Made by a program: the position numbers and the translations under genes. Of a DNA stretch of 64,000 nucleotides, positions 34,318-42,116 are shown piece after piece (the first letter of the stretch is position 1; the number at the start of each line of letters is the position of its first letter). The notes below the pieces were generated by a model. It ran no database searches and was not told the origin of the DNA. It was given only the letters and a program-made list of their open reading frames with translations. This DNA comes from Hymenobacter nivis (GTDB lineage: Bacteria > Bacteroidota > Bacteroidia > Cytophagales > Hymenobacteraceae), in NCBI RefSeq assembly GCF_003149515.1, contig NZ_CP029145.1, forward strand, positions 2,232,001 through 2,296,000, in the 5' to 3' direction.

Positions 34318-35820
34318 ATGACCCCCTTTTTCCGCACTACCGCCGGCTGGCTGCTGGCTGGCCTGACCCTGGCCGCACCGCTGGCCGCCACCGCCCAAAA
34401 GAAACCCGCCGCCCGCAAGCCCGCGACTAACGCCGAGAGCGCCATCCGCCAGGCAGACATCAAGCGCGACTTGTTTGCGCTGGCCGACGACCACTTCCGC
34501 GGCCGCGAGGGCGGCACCCTGGACGAGCTGAAGGCCAGCGCGTGGCTCGCCGACCGCATCCGCGAAACGGGGATGCTGCCGGCCGGCGACGACGGCACAT
34601 ACTTCCAGTTTTTCCAGCTCCAGCGCACGCGCCTCACCAAAAGCAGCACGCTGAGCATGGGCACCCACCAGTTGCGCGTGAACCACGACGCCGCCATTGT
34701 AACCCCCGTCAACGCCGCTGTGAACGCGCCGCTGGTGTACGTGGGCACCGCCACGCCCGAGGAGCTGGCCAAAGTAGACATCAAAGGCAAGGCCGTGGCA
34801 CTCCAGATTTCGGGCGCGCCCACCGACGGCGTTAGCTACCGGCGCTACCTGTTTGGCAAGCTGCGCACCCAGGCCGCCGACCTGCTGAAGGCGGGTGCAG
34901 TGGCTATCGTGTTCGTGTCGGATGCCAAGGCCGAGGCCGTGTACGACCACTGGGGCCACATTTTTGAGCGCGGCAACTACGGCCTCCCCGGCGATGCCAA
35001 CCTCCGGGTGCTGAGCCAGGCCCCCACCGTGTGGCTGCCGGCCAGCGCCCTGAGCTGGGTGCAGCAGGCGGGCCAGCAGTTCGTGGCCGATTTGAAGGTG
35101 GAGACCTTCGCCTACCCGTCGGTGAACATCGTGGCCAAAATGCCCGGCACCGACGCCCAGCTCAAGAGCGAGTACGTGCTCTTCAGCACCCACCAGGACC
35201 ACGACGGCACCCGGGCCCCGGTGGCCGGCGACTCCATCTACAACGGCGCCGACGACAACGCCACGGGCTGCGCGGCGCTGCTGGCCATCATGCGGGCCTT
35301 CAAGCAGCAGCCGGCCCGCCGCTCGGCCCTGTTCGTGTACCACGGCGCCGAGGAGCGCGGCCTGATTGGCTCGCGCTACTACTCGGCCCACCCCACGGTG
35401 CCCGAAAAGAGCATCGTGGCCGTGCTGAACGCCGAGATGATGGGCCGCAACGCCGCCGACAGCGCCGCGCTGCTGGGCTCCACGCCACCCCACCGCAACT
35501 CGTCCGATCTGGTGAACACCGCCCTGGCCGCCAACCAGCAGGGCCCCAAGTTCAAGCTCGATACGGAGTGGGACAAGGCCACCCACCCCGAGGGCTGGTA
35601 CTTCCGCTCCGACCACCTGCCCTACGCCCGCCTGGGCGTTCCGGCCATCATGTACACCTCGCTGCTGCACGTAGATTACCACACCCCGCGCGACGAGGCC
35701 AGCCGCATCGACTACACTAAGCTGACGAAAATGACGCAGTGGATGTACCTCACCGGCTGGGCCGTGGCCAACCGCACCGCGCCCCCCGCCCGCGAGCCCG
35801 GCTTCAAGCTGGAGCGGTAG
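34318..35820 (+). CDS. M28 family aminopeptidase-like zinc peptidase
   Basis: This 500-residue protein has a signal peptide (TPFFRTTAGWLLAGLTLAAP LAATAQ), which fixes the start at 34318. A PA domain sits at about 140-290. The catalytic domain contains the first metal ligand in FSTHQDHDG, the bridging Asp in IYNGADDNATGCAALLAI, and YHGAEERGLIGSRYYSAHP, where the Glu-Glu pair provides general base and ligand. The next ligand is in VLNAEMMGRN and the last His in LLHVDYHTPRDE. It probably removes N-terminal residues from peptides outside the inner membrane. A long perfect-stem terminator follows. Together with POT and DUF885 proteins it forms a peptide-use neighbourhood. Confidence 0.9.
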   Translation: MTPFFRTTAGWLLAGLTLAAPLAATAQKKPAARKPATNAESAIRQADIKRDLFALADDHFRGREGGTLDELKASAWLADRIRETGMLPAGDDGTYFQFFQLQRTRLTKSSTLSMGTHQLRVNHDAAIVTPVNAAVNAPLVYVGTATPEELAKVDIKGKAVALQISGAPTDGVSYRRYLFGKLRTQAADLLKAGAVAIVFVSDAKAEAVYDHWGHIFERGNYGLPGDANLRVLSQAPTVWLPASALSWVQQAGQQFVADLKVETFAYPSVNIVAKMPGTDAQLKSEYVLFSTHQDHDGTRAPVAGDSIYNGADDNATGCAALLAIMRAFKQQPARRSALFVYHGAEERGLIGSRYYSAHPTVPEKSIVAVLNAEMMGRNAADSAALLGSTPPHRNSSDLVNTALAANQQGPKFKLDTEWDKATHPEGWYFRSDHLPYARLGVPAIMYTSLLHVDYHTPRDEASRIDYTKLTKMTQWMYLTGWAVANRTAPPAREPGFKLER

Positions 35821-35829
35821 TGCTACGCC

Positions 35830-35888
35830 AGGGCCCTAAAAAAGGCCGGGGCCGTGCACTGCACGGCCCCGGCCTTTTTTAGGGCCCT
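35830..35888 (+). terminator. Long bidirectional terminator
   Basis: An almost perfect palindrome: AGGGCCCTAAAAAAGGCCGG continues GGCCGTGCA and pairs with TGCACGGCCCCGGCCTTTTT TAGGGCCCT. The A6 and T6 runs flank the GC stem. It separates the M28 gene from the convergent glycosyltransferase gene. Confidence 0.85.
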
Positions 35889-35915
35889 GGGAGCCAATAT
35901 GGTTTAGGCTGGCTA

Positions 35916-36824
35916 CTACTTGAACATAATGTAGGCCATACGCTTAAGGCCGGCCAGGGTCAGAATCCGGGGGCGGTACCACTCGCTAAAGTAAATCTTC
36001 ACGGCTTCCTGGCGGCGGCCGGTGTTCACGCACTCCGTGATGGCAATCGGGGCTTTTTCTAACAGCCGGCGCTTCCGAATGGCCTTGGCCCGCGGCGTTT
36101 TCACGGGCGTATTCTTAATGAGCTCGAACGACTGGTAGGTGGCGTCGTTGGCCGAGCCCTTGGAAATGGCTTCGGCCGTGATGCGGTACTTGCTGGTATA
36201 CTTGTTTACGAAGTACGTCTTCGCGCTCTGCAGTCCCACGCTAAGGCCAAAACTGTAGTCGCACGCGTCGCCGGCAGCTACGTCGTACGGCACTTGCTTG
36301 ATAGTTTCGGCGTCGATCAGGTAGCCGTCGCACGGAAATTGGCTACTCAGTCCGGCTTCCAGCGGTGTCAGCACCGAGCCTTCGTACTGCGGCTCGCGGT
36401 AGTAGTCGCGGTTCAGGGTTTCGGAGCCCTCAAAGTCAATCTCGCCGTTTTCGGCGATAATGTACTGCTTACCGTAAGCCACCTTCAGCACCGGGTCCTC
36501 GGCAAACACGGCGCTAAGCGTTTCCAGCGCGTCGGGCAGCAGCAGGTCGTCGTCGTGAAGCAACATCACTTTATCGCCTTCCACCAGGCTGAACAACATG
36601 TTTACGTTGCGGGCTTGCTTCAGCGACGGCACATTGTGCACGTAGCGCACAATAATCGGCGAGTCATGGCGCAAGGCTTGCACCACCATTTGCGTCTCAT
36701 CGTCCGGCGAATCGTCGCCAATAATGATTTCGTAGGGCAAAAGGGTTTGCTTGAGGCAAGAATCGAGGGCCTCCAGCAATAAGCCCGCGCGCTTGTATGT
36801 AGGAATTACAACAGAAATTTTCAT
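35916..36824 (-). CDS. Glycosyltransferase family 2
   Basis: This 302-residue enzyme is a GT-A fold transferase: the start KISVVIPTYKRAGLLLEALD, IIGDDSPDDETQ and the metal-binding DxD in VMLLHDDDLLLPDALETLSA are all present. No membrane segment is seen, so it is probably cytoplasmic and associates with the inner membrane through partners. The GC content is near 50%, well below the window average, and the stretch on its 5' side is even richer in AT, which suggests recent transfer. No other polysaccharide genes flank it. Donor and acceptor sugars unknown. Confidence 0.87.
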   Translation of the reverse strand: MKISVVIPTYKRAGLLLEALDSCLKQTLLPYEIIIGDDSPDDETQMVVQALRHDSPIIVRYVHNVPSLKQARNVNMLFSLVEGDKVMLLHDDDLLLPDALETLSAVFAEDPVLKVAYGKQYIIAENGEIDFEGSETLNRDYYREPQYEGSVLTPLEAGLSSQFPCDGYLIDAETIKQVPYDVAAGDACDYSFGLSVGLQSAKTYFVNKYTSKYRITAEAISKGSANDATYQSFELIKNTPVKTPRAKAIRKRRLLEKAPIAITECVNTGRRQEAVKIYFSEWYRPRILTLAGLKRMAYIMFK

Positions 36825-37147
36825 TTACAACGAACAGAAGCTAGAGCGTGAGGACAACCAAAAAAAAGGCTTATGTATCGTGTTTTTCAGATTTTACATC
36901 ATTAAAGACTTGCAAGTGTTTGATGATGTAAAGTGATTAGCGGACAATAATTCAGAAACTCTATTGAATAAACACACTAATTGCTACTAAGTAAGCGCAG
37001 AAGCTGTGAGGAAAAAAATTTCATAAGATAATCCCTTGGTCAATCCACGCAATTCTCCTAAAGGCTTGAGCACAACGGGGCTTTTATGCCAGTTGTGCTA
37101 ACCATGTTGCGTTGAACGCGTGGGAAAAATCATTATTTGCCTACCCT
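36825..37147. other. AT-rich intergenic region with hairpin
   Basis: About 320 bases with GC content near 40%. A hairpin with arms TTTACATCAT / ATGATGTAAA lies at 36893-36932. The rest holds presumed promoters for the divergent glycosyltransferase and DoxX genes. No gene is seen. Confidence 0.5.
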
Positions 37148-37156
37148 ATGCCATTT

Positions 37157-37551
37157 ATGAACCTCACCAACGCCGAATGGGCCTTCGTAACGGGCCGCTG
37201 GCTGCTGGGTGTAGCCTTTCTATCCCATCTGCTGGTGCGGCTGCCCAAGCTGGCGGCGTTTCAGGCGGGGCTGCTGGAGCAGTTTGTGGGCACGGCGCTG
37301 GGGGGCCCTACGCGCTGGCTCTGCCGTTTGTGGAGGGCAGCATTGGGCTGCTGCTGCTTATCGGCCTGCTCACCCGCCCGGCGCTGGTGGCGGCCATGCT
37401 GGTGCTGATGCGCCTGGTGCTCGGTAGTAGCCTGCTGGAGCAGTGGGCCACCGTGGGCACCCAATTGCTTTACGGCTTGTGCATTTTTGCCTTGCTGCTG
37501 CACGTGCAGCACAACCGCCTGGGCCTAGACCGGGTTGGTAAGTATCGCTGA
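37157..37551 (+). pseudogene. DoxX-like membrane protein, frameshifted
   Basis: The first frame (MNLTNAEWAFVTGRWLLGVA FLSHLL...GTALGG) and the second frame (PYALALPFVEGSIGLLLLIG ... LLYGLCIFALLLHVQHNRLG) together give a typical DoxX-family four-helix membrane protein of about 130 residues. They are joined by a one-base change in a run of six G near 37299-37310 (GCTGGGGGGCCC). Adding one G would restore GTALGGPYALALPFVEGSIG. This may be a real frameshift, a switchable homopolymer or a sequencing error. DoxX proteins are small membrane subunits linked to oxidoreductases. A start at 37148 is also possible. Confidence 0.72.
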
Positions 37552-37618
37552 ACCCGAAACCGGAGCAGAAAACCTCTGCTAGCTGTTTACTGATAATTGC
37601 TAACTGTTAATTGAAAAA

Positions 37619-38248
37619 ATGCGCCACATCACCGCCGCCGATATTCACGGCTTCGAGAAGGTTTACCGCCTCAACTTCGTCAACGGCCTGCCGGGCTTTA
37701 AATCGGCCAACCTGGTGGGCACGGCCGCACCCGACGGCTTCCCCAACCTGGCCATTTTCAGCTCGGTGATTCACCTGGGCTCCAACCCGCCCCTGCTGGG
37801 CTTGGTTACGCGCCCCACCACCGTGCCGCGCCACACCTACCAGAACCTCAAGGACAGCGGCTGCTACACTCTCAACCACGTGCCCACGACCAAGCTGGCG
37901 GCGGCCCACTACACATCGGCCGATTTCCCGTCCGGCATCTCAGAATTTGAAGCCTGCGGCTTCACGGCGGAGTACCACGACGGCTTTCCGGCCCCCTACG
38001 TGGCCGAAAGCGCCGTCAGCATCGGCATGCGCTTCCTGGAAGAACACGCCATCAGCAACGGCACGGTGCTGGTGGTGGGCACCGTCGAGCACGTGTACCT
38101 GCGCACCGCCGGCCTGCGCGACGACGGCACCCTCGACTTGGTGAGCATGGGCACGGCCGCCATCTCGGGCCTCGACGGCTACCACGAAGTAGCGCCGCCC
38201 GTACGCTTTGGCTACGCCCGGCCCGGCAAGCCCCCGGTGGCCGAGTAG
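37619..38248 (+). CDS. Flavin reductase-like FMN-binding protein
   Basis: This 209-residue cytoplasmic protein has the split-barrel flavin reductase fold: NFVNGLPGFKSANLVGTAAP, then AIFSSVIHLGSNPPLLGLVT RP, where FMN phosphate binds, and DSGCYTLNHV. Members reduce or carry FMN with NAD(P)H for monooxygenases or act in other redox steps. It follows the DoxX gene by 67 bases on the same strand, consistent with a redox pairing. The intergenic stretch has a GATAATTGCTAACTGTTAAT-type AT-rich repeat. A strong AT hairpin follows. Confidence 0.85.
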   Translation: MRHITAADIHGFEKVYRLNFVNGLPGFKSANLVGTAAPDGFPNLAIFSSVIHLGSNPPLLGLVTRPTTVPRHTYQNLKDSGCYTLNHVPTTKLAAAHYTSADFPSGISEFEACGFTAEYHDGFPAPYVAESAVSIGMRFLEEHAISNGTVLVVGTVEHVYLRTAGLRDDGTLDLVSMGTAAISGLDGYHEVAPPVRFGYARPGKPPVAE

Positions 38249-38258
38249 CGCAGTTTTG

Positions 38259-38329
38259 AAACCAATTAAAAAAGACGAATTAAAAAATCTGCCCGTCAGA
38301 TTTTTTAATTCGTCTTTTTTAATTGGTTT
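38259..38329. repeat. AT-rich perfect palindrome with 33-base arms
   Basis: Arms AAACCAATTAAAAAAGACGA ATTAAAAAATCTG and the exact complement enclose the loop CCCGT. It sits 10 bases beyond the flavin reductase stop. T-runs make it a possible terminator on both strands, but its low GC is out of place, and the ATTAAAAAAGACGAATT unit looks like a mobile palindrome. Confidence 0.85.
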
Positions 38330-38401
38330 GAAGCGCCCGCCTGGGGCCCCGGGCGGGCGCTTTCCGCGTTGGGCTAAAGCTGGCTTCGGCCGCCGCAACG
38401 G

Positions 38402-39346
38402 CTAATCGGCCGGGCGTTGGCGGCGGGCGCGCTCGGCGTAGCGGTCGGGGTTTTGGAGCTTATTAGCACTTTTTGCCGAACGGCGCTTCTTTTGCGTGCC
38501 TCGGGCCAGCAGCAGCGCAACGCTCGCCAGGGCCCCGGCCACGAGCAAGCCTTTGGCCCAGGGGGTGGCCACCGGCGGCGGCACCGAGCGCACGCCGCTG
38601 GCATCAGCCGTGGCGGGCGTGTGGACGTAGCGGCCAATTTTCGGCCGGGCTACCTCGTCGAATTTTCGGGCCAGTTGCAGCAGCTGCTCGCGCAGGGCGG
38701 GGCCGTGCATGGCGATGTCGTGGCCGGTGGCGGCCACCTCGGGCACCAGGCCCGCCGGGCGCTCCACCACGGTAGTAAAGGCGTCACCCGCCACCAGTAC
38801 CCGGTCTTCCTCCCGGGAGAAGGATACGTGCCCGAACGTGTGGCCCGGCGTGTGCAGCCAGCGCCAGCAGGGCAGGCCGGGCACGCTCCCATCGGCCAGC
38901 AGCGCCTGCACCCGGGGCCCCAGGTTGAGCAGTTTTTTGGGGTACAGAAACGAGAGGTACGCCATGGCCCCGCCGCTCACCGTGGGGTTGGGCGGCGGGT
39001 AGCTGGAGCGGCTGGTGAGGCAGGGCAGCTCCAGCGGGTGGGGGTGCACATGAGCGCCCTGCCAGGCGGCGAGCAAACCTGGCAGGGCGCTCACGTGGTT
39101 TAAGTAACTGTTGATGAGTAGGATGGCCACCGGCGGCGTGGCCCAAAATACCTCGTTGGCGCGGCGCTGGATTTTCCCGGCCGAGCCGGGCAGGCCGGCG
39201 TCAATCAGCACCCAGGGGCCCTGCGGCTGCGCAGGGGCCACGGCCGCGTAATAGAGGTTCACGAACACGTCGCGCAGCACCCACAAGCTGGGCACTACGG
39301 ACATAGAATCGGGCGTGCTGGCCCGCGAAGCGTGGTTGGAGAACAT
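38402..39346 (-). CDS. MBL-fold protein with degenerate metal site
   Basis: This 314-residue protein has the metallo-beta-lactamase fold (VLIDAGLPGS near residue 48, HTPGHTFGHVSFS near 165, VLVAGDAFTT near 182) but its first metal motif is altered. Where the family has H-x-H-x-D-H before VxALP, the residues here are N79, Y81, N83 and H84 (ILLINSYLNHVSALPG). Three of four ligands are lost, so hydrolysis through a normal dinuclear zinc centre is unlikely. A C-terminal transmembrane segment (GLLVAGALASVALLLARG) with a basic tail follows. Frame and codon use look intact, so it may keep a binding role. Start at 39346. Confidence 0.82.
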   Translation of the reverse strand: MFSNHASRASTPDSMSVVPSLWVLRDVFVNLYYAAVAPAQPQGPWVLIDAGLPGSAGKIQRRANEVFWATPPVAILLINSYLNHVSALPGLLAAWQGAHVHPHPLELPCLTSRSSYPPPNPTVSGGAMAYLSFLYPKKLLNLGPRVQALLADGSVPGLPCWRWLHTPGHTFGHVSFSREEDRVLVAGDAFTTVVERPAGLVPEVAATGHDIAMHGPALREQLLQLARKFDEVARPKIGRYVHTPATADASGVRSVPPPVATPWAKGLLVAGALASVALLLARGTQKKRRSAKSANKLQNPDRYAERARRQRPAD

Positions 39347-39394
39347 CGGACGGGGAAAAATGGCAGAACCAGCCAGTTGGCCTTGCTTTGTTTA

Positions 39395-39464
39395 CGCCTG
39401 GGCCCGCCGCCACGGCCATGCCCCCGGGGCCCCGGGGGCATGGCCGTGGCGGCGGGCCCAGGCG
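39395..39464. repeat. 70-bp perfect palindrome without a loop
   Basis: The sequence from 39395 to 39429 is the exact reverse complement of 39430 to 39464, centred on GGGGCCCC. Its left half reads CGCCTGGGCCCGCCGCCACG GCCATGCCCCCGGGG. It lies 49 bases upstream of the MBL-protein start and has no T-run, so it is not a normal terminator. Confidence 0.9.
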
Positions 39465-39518
39465 GCGGGCCATAGTTCAGCTTAGCGCAATTCGCAGGTC
39501 AGGGTACAGCCTGGTTAC

Positions 39519-39666
39519 GGCCGGACCGCCGGCTTTTTCAGCCAGCCGACCGATTCTCGGCAAGGCAAACAAATGGCGGCGGGGCAACCGGCCGGCTGAC
39601 TGAAAAAGCCGGCGGACCGGACCCTGGCCTGAGAATTATGCCAGCGCACTTCTCAGGCCAGGGTCC
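39519..39666. repeat. Inverted-repeat element with nested hairpin
   Basis: The arms CCGGACCGCCGGCTTTTTCA GCCAGCCG (39521-39548) and CGGCTGACTGAAAAAGCCGG CGGACCGG (39593-39620) are complementary with few mismatches and enclose about 45 bases. A second hairpin, GGACCCTGGCCTGAGA / TCTCAGGCCAGGGTCC, follows at 39619-39665. The outer word AGGGTAC.. at 39501 resembles the end. It looks like a small non-autonomous element. No gene is seen here. Confidence 0.7.
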
Positions 39667-39774
39667 GTGCTTTAAGCGAGGTAATAGTGCAGCGCTACAA
39701 AACAGACTACAAAGTTTTTAACGCTGCACTAATCACTACCTATCAGTTGCCCAAAATCCACCTTAACCGGACGC

Positions 39775-39808
39775 AAAAAAGCCCGCGGCCGGACGGGCCA
39801 CGGGCTTT
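39775..39808 (-). terminator. Rho-independent terminator of the lipoprotein gene
   Basis: Stem GCCCGCGGCC / GGGCCACGGGC with one mismatch, preceded by A6 and followed by TTT. It lies 47 bases beyond the minus-strand lipoprotein stop. Confidence 0.7.
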
Positions 39809-39854
39809 ATTCCAAACAAAAGCCATCAGCGAACAGCCGAAAGCCAAAACGCCA

Positions 39855-40223
39855 CTATTTAGGGGCCTGGGTTTTGTCAACCGGCGTTTTGCTGTTGCTG
39901 GTCGACTGGTCGGCCACGGGGGCCAGCTTGCCATTGGCCGACTGGGGCGAGGCGACGCTGCTGCCGGCGGGGGCCGAGTTGATCTGGTCCTGCACGGTGC
40001 CTTTTTTTATGGCTGCGGCCGAGCCTTCGCCACCGGCTGGCTCCACGCGCTGGCGCTCGCTGATGCTGTCGCGCATTACGTCGGAGGTGCGCCAGGTGGG
40101 CGTCCAGCTGAAGTTGGCTTTGGGGGCCGTATTGATGCCCGGGCTGTACTTGGCGTAATCGCAGCTGGTGAGGACTGGGGCGGTGCCCAGCAAAACCAGG
40201 GCGAGGAGGAGGGTGCGGTTCAT
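39855..40223 (-). CDS. Small lipoprotein of unknown function
   Basis: This 122-residue protein has a lipoprotein signal (MNRTLLLALVLLGTAPVLTS then CDYAKY, lipidated Cys21). The mature part contains GINTAPKANFSWTPTWRTSD VMRDSISERQRVEPAGG and a Ser/Thr/Lys-rich low-complexity tail (SNSKTPVDKTQAPK). It is predicted to be anchored in the envelope. A good terminator follows. Neighbours run on the other strand. I do not recognise the family; coding is well supported by codon use. Confidence 0.68.
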   Translation of the reverse strand: MNRTLLLALVLLGTAPVLTSCDYAKYSPGINTAPKANFSWTPTWRTSDVMRDSISERQRVEPAGGEGSAAAIKKGTVQDQINSAPAGSSVASPQSANGKLAPVADQSTSNSKTPVDKTQAPK

Positions 40224-40334
40224 GAGCGGAACGGTAAAGAGTATTTAACCTCAAAGTACGTAGATTCTGATCGGACTGCTGCCCGGCGCGGCCGGTTTCG
40301 GGCGTAATTTTCCGCTCCGTCTCCCCCAGTTGCC

Positions 40335-41501
40335 ATGCCCGAACTTCCCCCCGAAGGCCAGCCCTCCCGCCTGCGCCGCGCCCTGGCGGCTGCGGGCCGC
40401 GTGGCCACCGCCCCAGTGCGGGGCGCCGCCTACCTGGTGGGCTCGGCGCGCGCCCACCAGCATTTTTTCCTGCCCGTGCTCAACGGGGCCCTGGGCGACC
40501 AGCTGGCCGCCCGCTACGACCCGCGCGCCCTGCGCATGAGCTTCCGCGTGGACGGCCACGACGTATCGGTGGCGGCTCTGGGCCTGCGGGCCCCCCGCCA
40601 GCAAACGGTGGTGTTTTTGCACGGCCTGATGGGCGACGAGCAGATTTGGCAAACCGGCTTTGCCGACGCGCCCGACTACCGCCGCTACGGCCCCCGCCTG
40701 GCCGCCGAGGCCGGCGTGCGCGCCCTCTACATACGCTTCAACTCCGGCCTGCACCTCTCCGAAAACGGACGCGAACTCAACTGCCTCCTCTCTGAGCTGG
40801 CCACCGCCTACCCCGACGCCCTCGGCAAGCTGGTGCTGGTGGGGCACAGCATGGGCGGCCTCATCATCCGCTCGGCCGGGTATTACGGGAGCAGCGGTGG
40901 GCAGTTAGAAGTTAAAAGCGAGCCGCTAAAAACTCCGGAACCCAACGCCAAAGAGCCTGGCCAGCCTTTAACTATTAACTCCCACCTTTTAACTGAAGGC
41001 GCCCCCTGGCTGGCCCATTTACGGGCCGTGTTTCTGCTGGGCACGCCCAACGACGGCTCGTGGCTGGAGCAGAACAGCCACTTTGCGGCCCATTTGCTTA
41101 AGCGCATCGACTTGTTTCCGACCCGGTTTTTGAGCAACGCCCTCAACCAGCGCAGCAACGGCATCAAGGACCTGCGCCGCTCCATTTTGGTGGACGAGGA
41201 CTGGCAGGACGCCCACGCCGATGACCTGGCCCCGCCCCGCACCGCGGTGCCGCTGCTGCCCGGCGTGGCCTACCACCTGCTCATGGGCTCGTGGCTGAAA
41301 ACCAACCGGCCGGCCGCCCTGCGCCAGTACTTCGGCGACGGCCTGGTGAGCCGCGGCAGCGCCCAGGGAGCCGATATTTTTGGCAACGAAGCCGCCCTGC
41401 CGCCCGGCACCAGCGTGCGCACCGCCGAGTTCCAGCAGCAGCACCACAGCGGCCTGCTCACCCACCCCGAGGTATACCAGTACCTCAAGCACTGGATCTG
41501 A
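40335..41501 (+). CDS. Alpha/beta hydrolase (lipase/esterase-like) with in-frame insert
   Basis: This 388-residue protein has the alpha/beta-hydrolase oxyanion motif VVFLHGLMGDEQIWQTGFA and the nucleophile elbow LVLVGHSMGGLIIRSAGYYG, with Ser near residue 174. The cap and later segments (VFLLGTPNDGSW, GDGLVSRGSAQG) and a terminal EFQQQHHSGLLTHPEVYQYL, supplying the His, resemble PGAP1-like or triacylglycerol lipase-type hydrolases. No signal peptide, so it is probably cytoplasmic. Between residues about 188 and 222 is an unusual insert of AT-rich palindromic sequence that keeps the frame. Substrate unknown. The ATG at 40335 is a good start. Confidence 0.85.
   Translation: MPELPPEGQPSRLRRALAAAGRVATAPVRGAAYLVGSARAHQHFFLPVLNGALGDQLAARYDPRALRMSFRVDGHDVSVAALGLRAPRQQTVVFLHGLMGDEQIWQTGFADAPDYRRYGPRLAAEAGVRALYIRFNSGLHLSENGRELNCLLSELATAYPDALGKLVLVGHSMGGLIIRSAGYYGSSGGQLEVKSEPLKTPEPNAKEPGQPLTINSHLLTEGAPWLAHLRAVFLLGTPNDGSWLEQNSHFAAHLLKRIDLFPTRFLSNALNQRSNGIKDLRRSILVDEDWQDAHADDLAPPRTAVPLLPGVAYHLLMGSWLKTNRPAALRQYFGDGLVSRGSAQGADIFGNEAALPPGTSVRTAEFQQQHHSGLLTHPEVYQYLKHWI
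40899..40998. repeat. In-frame palindromic insert in the hydrolase gene
   Basis: The insert starts with CAGTTAGAAGTTAAAAG and ends with CTTTAACTATTAACTCCCAC CTTTTAACTG, imperfectly complementary. It encodes about 33 residues (LEVKSEPLKTPEPNAKEPGQ region) just after the nucleophile elbow. The words are those of the AT-rich GTTAAAAGTTA / GTTGTCAGTTA repeats seen between genes. Confidence 0.7.
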
Positions 41502-41502
41502 G

Positions 41503-41590
41503 CTGTCAGTTGGCAGTTGGCAGTTGGCAGTTGCTCGTTGTCAGCAAATACATATTGCATTGACTGACAACTAATAACTGACAACTAAAA
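41503..41590. repeat. AT-rich CAGTTGG tandem/inverted repeat (family R3)
   Basis: A tandem run of CAGTTGG units (three copies plus CAGTTG) starts near 41507. The right end ACTGACAACTAATAACTGACAACTAA is complementary to TTAGTTGTCAGTTATTAGTT-type words in the other copies. Similar elements occur at 56507-56598 and 63770-63800. It lies between two genes. Confidence 0.7.
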
Positions 41591-41661
41591 AAACGACGGA
41601 GCGGGCAGGCGCCCGTCTGTGGCCGCCTGCCCGTTTCGCTGATTAAAATTGCGCCGGGGCC

Positions 41662-41955
41662 CTAGTTGGTAGGCGAGCTACCGGGTGCGGCTATACCGGT
41701 ACCGGGGCCCGTGCCCTTGGGGTTCGTATTGCCGCTGGTAGTGCTGCCGGCGGGCAGCGTGCTACTAGGCTTGCCGGCGTCGGTGGCTTCCGCTGTAACT
41801 GTCGTGTCAGCCGGAGAAATGGACATGGGCGACGAGGCCGCCGCGTCGGTGCTGGTGGTAGTGCTGGTGCTGGTTTCGCTCGTGCCTTTGCTATTGCAAC
41901 CGCTGAGCAACGCGCTGCCCAGCACAGCGGCCAGGGAAATCTGGGAGAGTTTCAT
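41662..41955 (-). CDS. Small Ser/Thr-rich lipoprotein
   Basis: This 97-residue protein has a lipoprotein signal (MKLSQISLAAVLGSALLSGC, lipidated Cys20) and a low-complexity mature part (SETSTSTTTSTDAAASS ... TLPAGSTTSGNTNPKGTGPG). It is probably disordered and surface exposed or bound to the outer membrane. It resembles the neighbouring peptide at 42225 in organisation, so the two may be paralogues. Function unknown. Confidence 0.62.
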   Translation of the reverse strand: MKLSQISLAAVLGSALLSGCNSKGTSETSTSTTTSTDAAASSPMSISPADTTVTAEATDAGKPSSTLPAGSTTSGNTNPKGTGPGTGIAAPGSSPTN

Positions 41956-42116
41956 AAGAAGTTGGCTGAGAAGAAGGACTGTTTGAAAAAACGTACCGGG
42001 CTATACGGACAATTCCGGCCGGCGCATAGCCCGGGAAACACTTATTTTTTGCCAAGAGCTTGCGAGCTACGCGCCTACCGCCAGCTGCCGGGCTGGCCCG
42101 CTGGGGGCCCAGTGGG

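Noticed and set aside
41503..41590. CRISPR array based on the CAGTTGG tandem units
   Set aside because: Units are 7 bases without spacers, and no cas gene lies near.
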